A DNA stretch of 64,000 nucleotides from Weizmannia acidilactici. Its GTDB lineage: Bacteria; Bacillota; Bacilli; Bacillales; Bacillaceae_C. Both the position numbers and the translations under genes were made by a program. The stretch is from contig NZ_BKZR01000004.1 in assembly GCF_008974225.1 (NCBI RefSeq), positions 1 through 64,000 on the forward strand, in the 5' to 3' direction. This document shows, in pieces, positions 42,796 to 51,440 of the stretch; the first letter of the stretch is position 1; every line of letters begins with the position of its first letter. The notes below the pieces were generated by a model. It worked only from the letters and a program-made list of their open reading frames with translations, did not search any database and had not been told where the DNA came from.

Positions 42796-42825
42796 CATTT
42801 CGACCTTCCTGCCCGTTTTTCCTTC
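42796..42825 (-). promoter_or_regulatory. Sigma-H promoter of the spoIIA operon
   Basis: On the minus strand GAAGGAAAA fits the sigma-H -35 pattern RNAGGAWWW exactly. After 12 bases GTCGAAATG fits RNNGAATWW with one mismatch. It lies 34 bases before spoIIAA, agreeing with sigma-H control known in B. subtilis. Confidence 0.75.
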
Positions 42826-42875
42826 CTGCCGACAAAAGAAGCAAGAAAAAAACATTTTTTGCATTTCATTCGACA

Positions 42876-44039
42876 TCAGTCATTCTGGGCAAACATCCCG
42901 GCAGCGCGTTTGAATAGCTGCCACCAGCTTGCGCGCTTGACGCTTTTTTCCGCGACAAGCGTTGTTTTTGCCAGCATTTTTCCGCCCTGGCTGACCGAGA
43001 GCGTCCCGACCGGCTGCCCTTTTTCCAGAGGGGCCTGCAAATGCCCGTTCAATTTAACCGTTTTCTTGATATTTGACAGTTTCACGCCTTTTTTCGTCAG
43101 CACCGATACAGGCTCGCTTGTCACGGCGCGGATGTGCCTCACATCGCCTTTGCTGACTTTCGCTTCAGCAAGTACCGCCCCTTTTTTGTATAACGGATGT
43201 GAGGTATACTGGCTGTATGCATAGTCGAGCATTTTTGAGACTTGCGCGTTCCGTTCTTTTGTCGACGGCGCGCCGAAAATGACGGCGATGACGCGCATGC
43301 CGTTCTTTTTGGCCGTCGCGGTCAGGCAGAATTTCGCTTCACTCGTAAAGCCGGTTTTTAGGCCGTCAACGCCGGGATAGTACCGGACAAGCTTATTCGT
43401 ATTGACAAGCCAAAACTTTTTATCCGTGCCTTCCCTTAAATAATCTTCGTACTTCCCGGTAAATTCTGTAATCTCTTCATGCTTCAGCAGTTCCTTCGCC
43501 ATCATGGCCATGTCATATGCCGAGCTGTAATGGCCTTTTACAGGCAACCCCGTTACATTTTCGAAATGCGTGTTTTTCAGGCCGAGCGCTTTTGCCCGTT
43601 CGTTCATGCGGTCGACAAAAGCTTCTTCACTTCCGGCAATCCTTTCCGCCATCGCAACGGCAGCGTCATTTGCCGAACCGATGGCAATGCCTTTCAGCAT
43701 TTGTTCCACTGTCATTTCTTCGCCGGGCTCAAGGAAGATTTGCGATCCGCCCATGGAGGCCGCATATTCGCTCGCCCGCACTTTTTCATTCATTTTAATT
43801 TCGCCCTTATCAAGCGCTTCCATAATCAAAAGCATGGTCATAATTTTTGTCATGGATGCGGGCGGCAGTTCTTCATGGCTGTTTTTGCTGTATAAAACTG
43901 TTCCCGTGTCACGCTCGATCAAAATGGCGGATTTGGCATCCGGGGCCAGTTCATTTTTCGTTTCGGCCGCAAAAGCGCGCGGGCCCAGGGCGGCGGCGGC
44001 AAGTATCAGACAGGCGAGCAAACTTGTGATTTTCTTCAT
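42876..44039 (-). CDS. dacF: D-alanyl-D-alanine carboxypeptidase DacF
   Basis: A 387-residue low-molecular-weight PBP (family S11) acting with DacB on spore peptidoglycan. A signal peptide ends near AFAAE. Active-site motifs are SMTK (in PPASMTKIMTM, near residue 63), SAN (in GSANDAAVAM, near residue 118) and KTG (in VDGLKTGFTSEA). A C-terminal amphipathic anchor is likely (WWQLFKRAAGMF). The gene is upstream of spoIIAA, as in B. subtilis. Confidence 0.95.
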   Translation of the reverse strand: MKKITSLLACLILAAAALGPRAFAAETKNELAPDAKSAILIERDTGTVLYSKNSHEELPPASMTKIMTMLLIMEALDKGEIKMNEKVRASEYAASMGGSQIFLEPGEEMTVEQMLKGIAIGSANDAAVAMAERIAGSEEAFVDRMNERAKALGLKNTHFENVTGLPVKGHYSSAYDMAMMAKELLKHEEITEFTGKYEDYLREGTDKKFWLVNTNKLVRYYPGVDGLKTGFTSEAKFCLTATAKKNGMRVIAVIFGAPSTKERNAQVSKMLDYAYSQYTSHPLYKKGAVLAEAKVSKGDVRHIRAVTSEPVSVLTKKGVKLSNIKKTVKLNGHLQAPLEKGQPVGTLSVSQGGKMLAKTTLVAEKSVKRASWWQLFKRAAGMFAQND

Positions 44040-44171
44040 GATGACCCTCCATCTTGTAAAATGTGAAACTCCAGTGCAAAACCCCCGAACCGGGCGGAGA
44101 TTTTAAATACGTATGCATAGAACCATTTTTTCCAGTTCCGCCATTTTTATACTGATTTTTTCACACGCGAT

Positions 44172-44196
44172 AAAAAAACCCGGCGTATGCCGGGTG
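44172..44196 (-). terminator. Terminator after pdp
   Basis: The stem ACCCGGC-GTAT-GCCGGGT is followed on the minus strand by T7, 10 bases past the pdp stop. Confidence 0.93.
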
Positions 44197-44205
44197 GGAA
44201 TCAGG

Positions 44206-45510
44206 TTATTCTTCGATTTCTTCCCATATGAGGCGGGGAGGGGCCGTTTTTTCCTTTGAGATCCGGATATGTTTGTAAAGTTTCTCTTTCACTTCCGCAA
44301 TGTCTTCTTGATTGGCATGGATGGTGAGAAGCGATTCCCCTTTTTTAACAGGGTCGCCCACTTTTTTATGGAGGACGATCCCGACCGAAAGATCAATTTT
44401 TGACTCTTTTGTAGCCCTGCCGGCGCCGAGCATCATGGCGGCAAGGCCGACTTCATCCGCCGTAATGCCGGAGATATATCCGCTCTCTAACGCAGGAAGA
44501 TCGATTTGGAATTTGGCCTGTGGCAGTTTTTCCGGATGGTCCGCAACGGATACATCCCCTCCCTGTGACTTGAGGAACACTTTAAATTTTTCAAGCGCAT
44601 TACCGGAGGCAATCGAAGCTTCGAGCATCGCGCGCGCCTCTTTTAAGGAGCCTGCTTTTTGCGCCAAAACGACCATATGGCTCCCGAGTACAAGGCAGAG
44701 TTCGCGCAAATCTTCGGGGCCTTTCCCTTTCAGCGTATCGACCGCTTCCTTTACTTCAAGGGCATTGCCGACTGCATACCCGAGCGGCTGGCTCATATCG
44801 CTGATCACGGCAATCGTTTTTCTGCCGGTGTGCCTGCCGATCGAAACCATCGCACGCGCTAGTTCGCGGGCATCCTCGAGCGTTTTCATAAATGCGCCCG
44901 CGCCCGTTTTCACATCGAGGCAGATCGCATCCGCCCCGGCCGCGATTTTTTTGCTCATGATTGAACTGGCGATCAGTGGGATGCTGTCGACCGTGCCTGT
45001 GACATCCCTCAATGCATACAGTTTCTTGTCGGCAGGCGTTAAATCGCCGCTTTGGCCGATGACGGAAAGTTTATTCTCGTTGACAAGCCGGATAAATTCC
45101 TCATTTGAAATTTCGACATGAAAACCCGGTACCGATTCGAGCTTGTCAATAGTGCCGCCCGTATGGCCGAGTCCGCGCCCGCTCATTTTAGCAACCGGGA
45201 CGCCTGCTGACGCAACAAGCGGCGCGAGCACGAGCGTAGTCGTATCGCCGACGCCGCCGGTTGAGTGCTTATCGACTTTAATCCCTTCAATGGCCGATAA
45301 ATCAATCATATCGCCGGAGTGCACCATCGCCATTGTCAAATCGGCCCGTTCCCTTTCCGTCATCCCGCGGAAAAGGACGGCCATGGCGAAAGCACTCATC
45401 TGGTAATCCGGAATTGTACCGTCCGTATAACCGCGGATGATAAATTGGATTTCTTCTGTTGCCAATTCATATCCATCACGCTTTTTTTCAATCAAATCAA
45501 CCATTCTCAT
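44206..45510 (-). CDS. pdp: Pyrimidine-nucleoside phosphorylase
   Basis: A 434-residue enzyme splitting uridine, deoxyuridine and thymidine with phosphate to base plus (deoxy)ribose-1-phosphate. The glycine-rich KHSTGGVGDTTTLVLAPL, the family signature SGRGLGHTGGTIDKLES and the KTGAGAFMKT loop are intact. A C-terminal alpha/beta domain completes the fold. The start MRMVDLIEKK is the family N-terminus. Last gene of drm-punA-pdp, overlapping punA by 14 bases. Confidence 0.97.
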   Translation of the reverse strand: MRMVDLIEKKRDGYELATEEIQFIIRGYTDGTIPDYQMSAFAMAVLFRGMTERERADLTMAMVHSGDMIDLSAIEGIKVDKHSTGGVGDTTTLVLAPLVASAGVPVAKMSGRGLGHTGGTIDKLESVPGFHVEISNEEFIRLVNENKLSVIGQSGDLTPADKKLYALRDVTGTVDSIPLIASSIMSKKIAAGADAICLDVKTGAGAFMKTLEDARELARAMVSIGRHTGRKTIAVISDMSQPLGYAVGNALEVKEAVDTLKGKGPEDLRELCLVLGSHMVVLAQKAGSLKEARAMLEASIASGNALEKFKVFLKSQGGDVSVADHPEKLPQAKFQIDLPALESGYISGITADEVGLAAMMLGAGRATKESKIDLSVGIVLHKKVGDPVKKGESLLTIHANQEDIAEVKEKLYKHIRISKEKTAPPRLIWEEIEE

Positions 45511-46339
45511 TTGGCTGCCCTACTTTCAAACGACCGGTGATTTCTTTTACGTACGAAAGGAAATCTTCCCGGACCCGGTTTGCCGTTTTCACCACTTCTT
45601 CGTGGTTCAAAGGCACATCAAGGATCCCCGCTGCCATATTCGTAATACAGGAAATGCCCAGTACTTTCAATCCGGCATGGCGCGCTGTGATCACTTCCGG
45701 CACTGTTGACATGCCAACCGCATCGCCGCCGATTGCGCGCACCATGCGGATTTCGGCGGGCGTTTCGTATGAAGGGCCTGTAAACGCCGCATAAACGCCT
45801 TCCTGCACATCGATTTGCAGCTCGTCTGCGATTTGTTTTGCCAATTGGCGCAATTCCGGATCATACGCGGCGGACATGTCCGGAAAACGCACGCCGAATT
45901 CCGCGTCATTCGGTCCGATCAATGGGTTCGTGCCCATCAAATTGATATGGTCGGAAATGAGCATCAGCTGGCCAGGTTTTAATTTTTCATTCACCCCGCC
46001 TGCCGCGTTTGTCACGATCAGCACTTCCACGCCGAGTTCTTTCATCACCCGCACCGGGAACGCCACCTGGCCCATCTGATAGCCTTCATAGTAATGGAAA
46101 CGGCCCTGCATCGCGACGACTTCTTTTCCGCTTAAAAAACCGAAAACAAGCTGGCCGGCATGCCCCGCTACCGTCGACACGGGAAAATGCGGGATTTCTT
46201 TGTACGGCACCCGCACCGACTGTTTGATTTCTTCGCCGAGGATGCCGAGCCCGGAACCGAGGATCAGCCCGATTTTCGGCCTCCCTGTATACTTATTTTG
46301 CAAAAATGCGGCTGCTTCTTTTACCTGTCCGTAATCCAT
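45497..46339 (-). CDS. punA: Purine-nucleoside phosphorylase
   Basis: A 280-residue trimeric PNP acting on guanosine and inosine. GLILGSGLGILGEEI is the phosphate loop. GRFHYYEGY, ITNAAGGVN-type VTNAAGGVNEKLKPG, GPSYETPAEIRM and AVGMSTVPEVITARH-like residues make the rest of the site. It yields ribose-1-phosphate for Drm. GGAGG lies 7 bases before the ATG at 46339. It is 11 bases after drm. Confidence 0.97.
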   Translation of the reverse strand: MDYGQVKEAAAFLQNKYTGRPKIGLILGSGLGILGEEIKQSVRVPYKEIPHFPVSTVAGHAGQLVFGFLSGKEVVAMQGRFHYYEGYQMGQVAFPVRVMKELGVEVLIVTNAAGGVNEKLKPGQLMLISDHINLMGTNPLIGPNDAEFGVRFPDMSAAYDPELRQLAKQIADELQIDVQEGVYAAFTGPSYETPAEIRMVRAIGGDAVGMSTVPEVITARHAGLKVLGISCITNMAAGILDVPLNHEEVVKTANRVREDFLSYVKEITGRLKVGQPNENG

Positions 46340-46350
46340 TTCAAATCCTC

Positions 46351-47535
46351 CTATTTTAAATCCGCCAAAAAGCTTGTACCGTATTCAGGCATTTTGACGC
46401 CAAAATTATCCGCCACCGTTGCGCCGATATCCGCGAACGTTCTCCTGACCGGCAGTGCCTTGCCAACTTGAAAACGTTTGGCATACACCAACAGGGGCAC
46501 ATATTCGCGCGTATGGTCCGTGCCATGGTGGACCGGGTCATTGCCGTGGTCAGCAGTAATAATCAGCAAGTCACCATCTTTCATTTTGGCAAAAACTTCC
46601 GGGAGGCGCGCATCGAATTCCTCCAGCGCTTTCCCGTATCCTTCCGGGTCGCGGCGGTGGCCGTACAAAGCATCAAAGTCGACCAAATTCAAAAAGCTTA
46701 ACCCGATAAAATCTTTATCAAACGTTGCGATGAATTTGTCCATCCCGTCCATATTGGAGACGGTGCGGATCGCTTCCGTTACGCCTTCCCCGTCGTAAAT
46801 ATCCGAGATTTTACCGAGCGCAACGACGTCAAACCCGCTGTCTTTCAATTCGTTCATGACCGTCCGCCCGAAAGGCTTAAGCGCGTAGTCATGGCGGTTT
46901 GCCGTCCGTTTAAAACTTCCCGGCTTGCCGACAAATGGGCGCGCGATCACACGTCCGACTTTGTACTCGTCCGCAAGCGTAATTTCGCGGGCGATTTTGC
47001 AGATTTGATATAATTCTTCAAGCGGCACTACTTCTTCGTGCGCGGCAATCTGCAAAACGGGATCGGCGGATGTATAAACGATTAAAGCGCCGGTTTTCAT
47101 ATGCTCTTCCCCGAGTTCTTCGATAATCGCCGTCCCGCTCGCCGGCTTGTTGCCGATCACTTTGCGGCCTGTTTTTTCTTCCAAAAGGGAGATCAGTTCG
47201 GGTGGAAAACCGTCCGGGAATGTCCGGAAAGGCTCCTTTATATTCAAACCCATGATTTCCCAGTGGCCCGTCATCGTATCTTTTCCGTTTGACGCTTCTT
47301 GCATTTTCGTGTAATACGCTAGCGGCTTTTCCGCCGGCTTTATGCCTTTAATTTCGTGGATATTGGACAGCCCAAGTCTTGCCATATTCGGCATATGGAG
47401 CCCGTTCATTCTTTCCGCGATATGGCCGAGCGTATCCGCGCCCTTATCATTAAATTTATCAGCATCGGGCGCTTCCCCGATCCCGACGGAATCCATTACA
47501 ATGAGATGCACCCTTTTGAATCCGCTCTCTTTCAT
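46351..47535 (-). CDS. drm: Phosphopentomutase
   Basis: A 394-residue DeoB/Drm enzyme of the alkaline phosphatase superfamily interconverting (deoxy)ribose-1- and -5-phosphate. Metal ligands are in VIMDSVGIGEAPDA (near residue 12), in the ITADHGNDPVHHGTDHTREY block and nearby. TMTGHWEIMG follows. Length equals B. subtilis Drm. GGAGG lies 7 bases before the ATG. It starts the nucleoside-salvage operon drm-punA-pdp. Confidence 0.97.
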   Translation of the reverse strand: MKESGFKRVHLIVMDSVGIGEAPDADKFNDKGADTLGHIAERMNGLHMPNMARLGLSNIHEIKGIKPAEKPLAYYTKMQEASNGKDTMTGHWEIMGLNIKEPFRTFPDGFPPELISLLEEKTGRKVIGNKPASGTAIIEELGEEHMKTGALIVYTSADPVLQIAAHEEVVPLEELYQICKIAREITLADEYKVGRVIARPFVGKPGSFKRTANRHDYALKPFGRTVMNELKDSGFDVVALGKISDIYDGEGVTEAIRTVSNMDGMDKFIATFDKDFIGLSFLNLVDFDALYGHRRDPEGYGKALEEFDARLPEVFAKMKDGDLLIITADHGNDPVHHGTDHTREYVPLLVYAKRFQVGKALPVRRTFADIGATVADNFGVKMPEYGTSFLADLK

Positions 47536-47633
47536 TTCATTGCCTCCTCAAGCTTTGCGGCAGCCGTCTATCTGCCGTGAATGTGATCATAATTATTATT
47601 TTACTAAAATCTGCCACAAAAGTACAAGAAAGG

Positions 47634-47690
47634 GCCGGATGCTTCAACCTGCCCCGTGGAATGCAAGGAGGGAGAAGCATCAGGCCCTTG
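47634..47690 (-). terminator. Possible terminator at the xerD 3' end
   Basis: GGGCCTGATGCTTC and GAAGCATCCGGCCC on the minus strand can pair with one mismatch, around a loop of about 26 bases, and a T-rich but interrupted run follows. It overlaps the xerD stop. The long loop makes it weak. Confidence 0.5.
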
Positions 47691-48573
47691 GATGGAATTT
47701 GGCATAGACATCTTTTAATCTTGTTTTCGAGACGTGGGTATAAATTTGCGTTGTCGAAATATCAGCATGCCCGAGCATTTCTTGCACCGCCCGCAAATCA
47801 GCGCCGTTTTCGATCAGATGGGTAGCAAACGAATGCCTGAGCGTATGCGGCGTAATGTCTTTTTCAATATTTGCTTTTTTGGCGAGCGCTTTTAAAATTT
47901 TCCAAAACCCCTGCCGCGTCAGCCGGCTGCCGTGGTGGTTCAAAAACAGCGCATCCGTTTTTTCCGTTTTGGGCACTAATTTCGGTCGCCCGTCTTTTAA
48001 ATACCGTTCAAGCGCCGCAGTTGCTGTACGCCCGACCGGGATAATCCTTTCCTTGTCCCCTTTTCCGATGCATTTCAAAAAGCCCATCGACAAATGGAGG
48101 TCATCGAGATTTAGCCCGATCAGTTCACTGACACGCATGCCGGTTGCATACAGCAGCTCAAGCATCGCCTGGTCACGCATATGGAGCGGCGTATCCCCTT
48201 TCGGCGCGGCAAGCAGCGCTTCGACTTCCTGGATGCTTAATACTTTCGGCAAAGTGCGCTCGGCCCGGGGAGTTTCAATATGGACGGTCGGGTCATGGTC
48301 CGCCGCCCTTTCCCTCAGCAGAAACTGGTGGAAAGACCGGATCGAGGCGACATGCCTTGCGAGCGTCTTCGATGATTTCCCCTGCTGTTTTAAAAAGTTC
48401 AAAAAATGCATGATATGGAACCGCGTCACTTCATTCCAGGACGCGAGCAGCTCCACCTTTTGCAAATAACGGAGATAGCTGCGCAAATCGCGTTCATACG
48501 ATGCAACCGTATTCTTGGCCAGCCCTTTTTCAACAACCATAAAATGCATAAAATCTTTTAATTGGTCTTCCAT
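47680..48573 (-). CDS. xerD: Site-specific tyrosine recombinase XerD
   Basis: A 297-residue recombinase resolving chromosome dimers at dif with XerC. An N-terminal core-binding domain (residues 1-95) precedes the catalytic domain. Catalytic residues are in YATGMRVSELIGL (Arg), a central lysine-containing KGDKERIIPV, HTLRHSFATHL (His, Arg), GHADISTTQIYTH (His and the nucleophile Tyr). The ATG at 48573 has GGGGAG 8 bases upstream. It lies between yqzK/fur and drm, as ripX in B. subtilis. Confidence 0.97.
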   Translation of the reverse strand: MEDQLKDFMHFMVVEKGLAKNTVASYERDLRSYLRYLQKVELLASWNEVTRFHIMHFLNFLKQQGKSSKTLARHVASIRSFHQFLLRERAADHDPTVHIETPRAERTLPKVLSIQEVEALLAAPKGDTPLHMRDQAMLELLYATGMRVSELIGLNLDDLHLSMGFLKCIGKGDKERIIPVGRTATAALERYLKDGRPKLVPKTEKTDALFLNHHGSRLTRQGFWKILKALAKKANIEKDITPHTLRHSFATHLIENGADLRAVQEMLGHADISTTQIYTHVSKTRLKDVYAKFHPRA

Positions 48574-48578
48574 TCCGA

Positions 48579-48800
48579 TTACTCCCCATCCATATAAAAG
48601 AGCAACAGGCGTTGTACCCACGCCGGCTCATCCTTCGCGGCCGCGCTTACCTTAACGGCCGCCCCTTTTGGTTTTTCATAGCGGTGGTAGTTTTCATATT
48701 CCTGATTAACCCACAGCAGCGTAAAGTAAAAAAGCAACGTGCAGCATAAAAACAGAATGAAGATTTTCAGCACATGGAGCAACATTTTCAGCCACGGCAT
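48579..48800 (-). CDS. yqzK: YqzK-like small membrane protein (DUF4227)
   Basis: A 73-residue protein with one N-terminal membrane helix (LKIFILFLCCTLLFYFTLLW) and a basic/acidic tail ending LLLFYMDGE. It matches the YqzK family, always next to xerD. The ATG at 48800 has AGGCGG upstream; the ATG eight codons earlier lacks a site. It ends 5 bases before xerD, so the pair is likely one transcript. Role unknown. Confidence 0.88.
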   Translation of the reverse strand: MPWLKMLLHVLKIFILFLCCTLLFYFTLLWVNQEYENYHRYEKPKGAAVKVSAAAKDEPAWVQRLLLFYMDGE

Positions 48801-48910
48801 GTTTCGTCCGCCTTTCTGAATCACTTTTAATACAAGCTATGACAGACTTTTGCCGAATTATACATGTTGTATGTAAAAATTTCTGAGGTAGCCAAAAACG
48901 CATATTATAA

Positions 48911-48938
48911 CAAAAACCTTTTCGTCCGCGCGAAAAGG
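48911..48938 (-). terminator. Terminator after fur
   Basis: The stem CCTTTTCG/CGAAAAGG with a 6-base loop is followed on the minus strand by TTTTTG, 6 bases past the fur stop. Confidence 0.85.
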
Positions 48939-48943
48939 CCTGG

Positions 48944-49420
48944 TCATTCTTCTTTTGTCCCGTCTTTCTTTCCCTTTTCTTTTTGCTGGCACCTGTAGCA
49001 GATGCCGTGAAATGTCAGGCGGTGGTCTTTAATGATAAAATGCCAGCGGCTTTCCACAACTTTTTCTACATTTTCCAATAAATCTTCCTGTATTTCGTCC
49101 ACCGCGCCGCATTCGATGCACACAAGGTGATGATGAAAATGTGCGGCGCCTTCCTGCCTGAGGTCATAGCGGTATACCCCGTCGCCGAAATTGATTTTGT
49201 CCACCACTTTCAGTTCGGACAGCAGTTCCAAAGTACGATAAACGGTGGCGAGACCGATCTCAGGGGATTTTTCTTTTACAAGGAGGTACACATCTTCCGC
49301 ACTCAAATGGTCCGTTTCATGTTCAAGCAAAACGCGCACGGTCGCCTCTCGCTGCGGCGTCAGCTTGTAACTGGCTGAATGTAATTGCTTTTTAATTCTA
49401 TCAATACGAGCTTCTTCCAT
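48944..49420 (-). CDS. fur: Ferric uptake regulator Fur
   Basis: A 158-residue Fur-family repressor. The winged-helix part has YKLTPQREATVRVLLEH and GLATVYRTLELLSEL. The HFHHHLVCIECGAVDE block holds regulatory metal ligands, and CxxC pairs (CIEC and CYRC) bind the structural zinc. Synteny with yqzK/xerD favours Fur over PerR or Zur. GGGGAGGA lies just before the ATG. A good sigma-A promoter is at 49450-49477. Confidence 0.95.
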   Translation of the reverse strand: MEEARIDRIKKQLHSASYKLTPQREATVRVLLEHETDHLSAEDVYLLVKEKSPEIGLATVYRTLELLSELKVVDKINFGDGVYRYDLRQEGAAHFHHHLVCIECGAVDEIQEDLLENVEKVVESRWHFIIKDHRLTFHGICYRCQQKEKGKKDGTKEE

Positions 49421-49449
49421 TATTCCTCCCCCTCGCCGCTGTCTATGAT

Positions 49450-49477
49450 ATTATAGCAGATTAAGGGAAATAGTCAA
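49450..49477 (-). promoter_or_regulatory. Sigma-A promoter of fur
   Basis: On the minus strand TTGACT, 16 bases, then TATAAT. It lies 30 bases before the fur ATG. No convincing 19-bp Fur box overlaps it. Confidence 0.75.
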
Positions 49478-49530
49478 AATGAAATGATTATAAACTGTAA
49501 AAAATAATGGTTATTTTTTAATATTAATTA

Positions 49531-50178
49531 TTAATTAATAATCTTCATAACAGACTGCATAAGCTGCGGGGAAATGTACGCTTCCACGCAAGCCGCCAGC
49601 AATACGGCAATGAATGCCGCGGCAAGTGCCCCACAATATTTGATAAATAAATGGAAAAACGCATAATGGGCTGATTGTTTGATGAAAATTTTACGGATCA
49701 GGTTTAAGGAAAACATAACCGCGATCACGGACGTAAAAATAAACATCGGAATAATGAGCAGATTTTGCGGGAGGACGGTGACAAATGCGAGCAAAAACCC
49801 GCCCCACCTCATTTGGTTCACGAGAAAGCCGATCGAAAAACCGACAACAAGTCCCTTTAAAAAAAGAAGAATGAGAATGAGCGGCAAGCCGATGATCGAA
49901 ATGCCGAGCACCCAAATCAGCACGAGAAATTTGATATTGTGCAAAAAACTCGAACGGAATAAATCTTCCGGCGCAGCGACTTTGCCGGTCGACACTTGTC
50001 CGAAAAATTGCTTCAAATAGAAAAACAAATCTTCTTTCTGGGCGATGGACAGGCTGTTGACAATGACGGCGCCAAAGATCACGCCCATCAAAAACAGCAC
50101 GATGACAAACGAATAAATAGAGGAATTTTCCCTGATATGGCGGCTGATCGGATTTTGTAGCACATTTTGTTTCCGCAT
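49531..50178 (-). CDS. spoIIM: Stage II sporulation protein M
   Basis: A 215-residue membrane protein of the SpoIIDMP engulfment machine, which thins septal peptidoglycan and drives engulfment. Five hydrophobic segments are seen (for example YSFVIVLFLMGVIFGAVIVN and FVTVLPQNLLIIPMFIFTS). AGGAGG lies 8 bases before the ATG but is held in a 10-bp inverted repeat (see the regulatory entry). It is monocistronic between fur and yqxK. Confidence 0.96.
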   Translation of the reverse strand: MRKQNVLQNPISRHIRENSSIYSFVIVLFLMGVIFGAVIVNSLSIAQKEDLFFYLKQFFGQVSTGKVAAPEDLFRSSFLHNIKFLVLIWVLGISIIGLPLILILLFLKGLVVGFSIGFLVNQMRWGGFLLAFVTVLPQNLLIIPMFIFTSVIAVMFSLNLIRKIFIKQSAHYAFFHLFIKYCGALAAAFIAVLLAACVEAYISPQLMQSVMKIIN

Positions 50179-50182
50179 TGCT

Positions 50183-50236
50183 TTCCCCTCCTGAAAGCGA
50201 GTTGGCTCTTGCTATCAATCTATGAAAGGAGGGGAA
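50183..50236 (-). promoter_or_regulatory. Hairpin enclosing the spoIIM ribosome binding site
   Basis: TTCCCCTCCT and AGGAGGGGAA (50183-50192 with 50227-50236) pair perfectly around a 34-base loop. In the spoIIM mRNA the AGGAGG Shine-Dalgarno is the 3' arm. Long transcripts from yqxK would have the site masked. Confidence 0.5.
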
Positions 50237-50264
50237 CGTTTATGCAGGAGATGGAGGAAACGGT

Positions 50265-51440
50265 CTACCGGGGCTTTTTCTGCTTCACCTTTCCGTATTT
50301 TCCGCCGCCGCCCGAGTCAAGCGCCAGCATTCCTGCCCGTGCTTTTACGATCAGATCCGAAAGACTCAGGTTAACGACTTCACGAAGCGCCTCCTCCGGT
50401 ACGCGGTGCAAAATATCCATCTCCGTCCCGAAATGGTCCAGTAGTTTTGCCATCGTTTTCGGTCCGAGACCTGGCAAAAACTCAAGCGGCACCTGGTGGA
50501 TATAAGGCGGGCGCGTGTTAAGCGGTTGGGCATCCGCCAATTCTTCAATCCGTCCGGAAACGCCTTTCGTTTTTAACGGGGACCCGCAATGCGGGCAAAT
50601 TCCACTTGAAACAGGCTGGCGGCATTTAGCGCACGTCGTTGTGTAATACTTCCCGAGTTTCGGGTTTAACCCGTAATTTGCGATGATCCGGTTCCCCCCC
50701 TCATTCCGGAACGCCTTTAAAAGAGCATTGAATGACGGAGACTCAAGTGCCACCATTTGGTATTCCCTCGCGATTTTTGCAAGCGAGTGCGCATCCGAAT
50801 TCGTCACAAATGGATAGCGGTGCAGCTCCCCGATCCGGTCCGCCATATCAGTATCGGAACTTAACCCGAGTTCTACGGCATCAATCAAATCCGGGTCAAG
50901 CACTTCTTCGAGCGACCGTTCCACCCCTTTTCCGTACAAGCTTTTAAAAGGGGTAAACACATGGGCGGGAATAAACATTCCATCCAGCGCCTTCACTTTT
51001 TGCTGCAGCTCTTTTGCCCCCGCGCGGATCCGCTGCGTGCTTAAATGCGGATTGGCAACACGCGCCGCATACCATCCGGAAAACGCATCAAGTGCTGCCA
51101 ATTCCGGAAAATAGGCGAGCACATGGACCGGCCCCAGGCAATTTTCATCATAAACTTCAATTTCAACACCCGGGATCAGTGTGACTTTCCCCTGGTACAA
51201 AAGCCCGCCGCCTTTTAACGGGGCTAAACCGCCTGAACCGATAAGCGTTCTGATTTCTTCCCTTACTTCCGGTGAATGGCAGTCGATCACCCCGACAATG
51301 TCCAACCCCTTCGGTTTTTTGGCCGCTTTTAAAATATTTTCAAGCGTGAGGCTTTGTGCACCCGTAATTTTTACCGGCCTGCCCATTTGCGTGCGCCCGA
51401 TATGGATATGCAGATCAGCAAAATAAGCCTCGTTGTTCAT
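50265..51440 (-). CDS. yqxK: YqxK, endonuclease Q family PHP-domain nuclease
   Basis: A 391-residue protein with an N-terminal PHP metallo-phosphoesterase domain (YFADLHIHIG, DCHSPEV, FIPAHVFTPFKS and VTNSDAHSLA carry the metal-binding His and Asp residues). A zinc finger (CAKCRQPVSSGICPHCG) and a C-terminal helix-hairpin-helix (FLPGLGPKTMAKLLDHFG) follow. Proteins of this build (EndoQ) cut 5' of deaminated bases, and the bacterial YqxK branch is known from Bacillus. The ATG at 51440 overlaps the nudF stop as ATGA. Coupling to a nucleotide-sanitising enzyme fits a DNA-damage role. Confidence 0.9.
   Translation of the reverse strand: MNNEAYFADLHIHIGRTQMGRPVKITGAQSLTLENILKAAKKPKGLDIVGVIDCHSPEVREEIRTLIGSGGLAPLKGGGLLYQGKVTLIPGVEIEVYDENCLGPVHVLAYFPELAALDAFSGWYAARVANPHLSTQRIRAGAKELQQKVKALDGMFIPAHVFTPFKSLYGKGVERSLEEVLDPDLIDAVELGLSSDTDMADRIGELHRYPFVTNSDAHSLAKIAREYQMVALESPSFNALLKAFRNEGGNRIIANYGLNPKLGKYYTTTCAKCRQPVSSGICPHCGSPLKTKGVSGRIEELADAQPLNTRPPYIHQVPLEFLPGLGPKTMAKLLDHFGTEMDILHRVPEEALREVVNLSLSDLIVKARAGMLALDSGGGGKYGKVKQKKPR

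Noticed and set aside
44312..45121. A 269-codon plus-strand frame opposite pdp
   Set aside because: Antisense to the intact pyrimidine-nucleoside phosphorylase, and no start signal.
47855..48469. A 204-codon plus-strand frame opposite xerD
   Set aside because: Antisense to xerD with Ser-rich shadow composition, and no ribosome binding site.
50242..50505. Plus-strand ATG with a strong AAAGGAGGGG site opposite yqxK
   Set aside because: The G-rich site is the complementary arm of the spoIIM ribosome-site inverted repeat; the frame is antisense to yqxK and Phe/Ser/Pro-rich.
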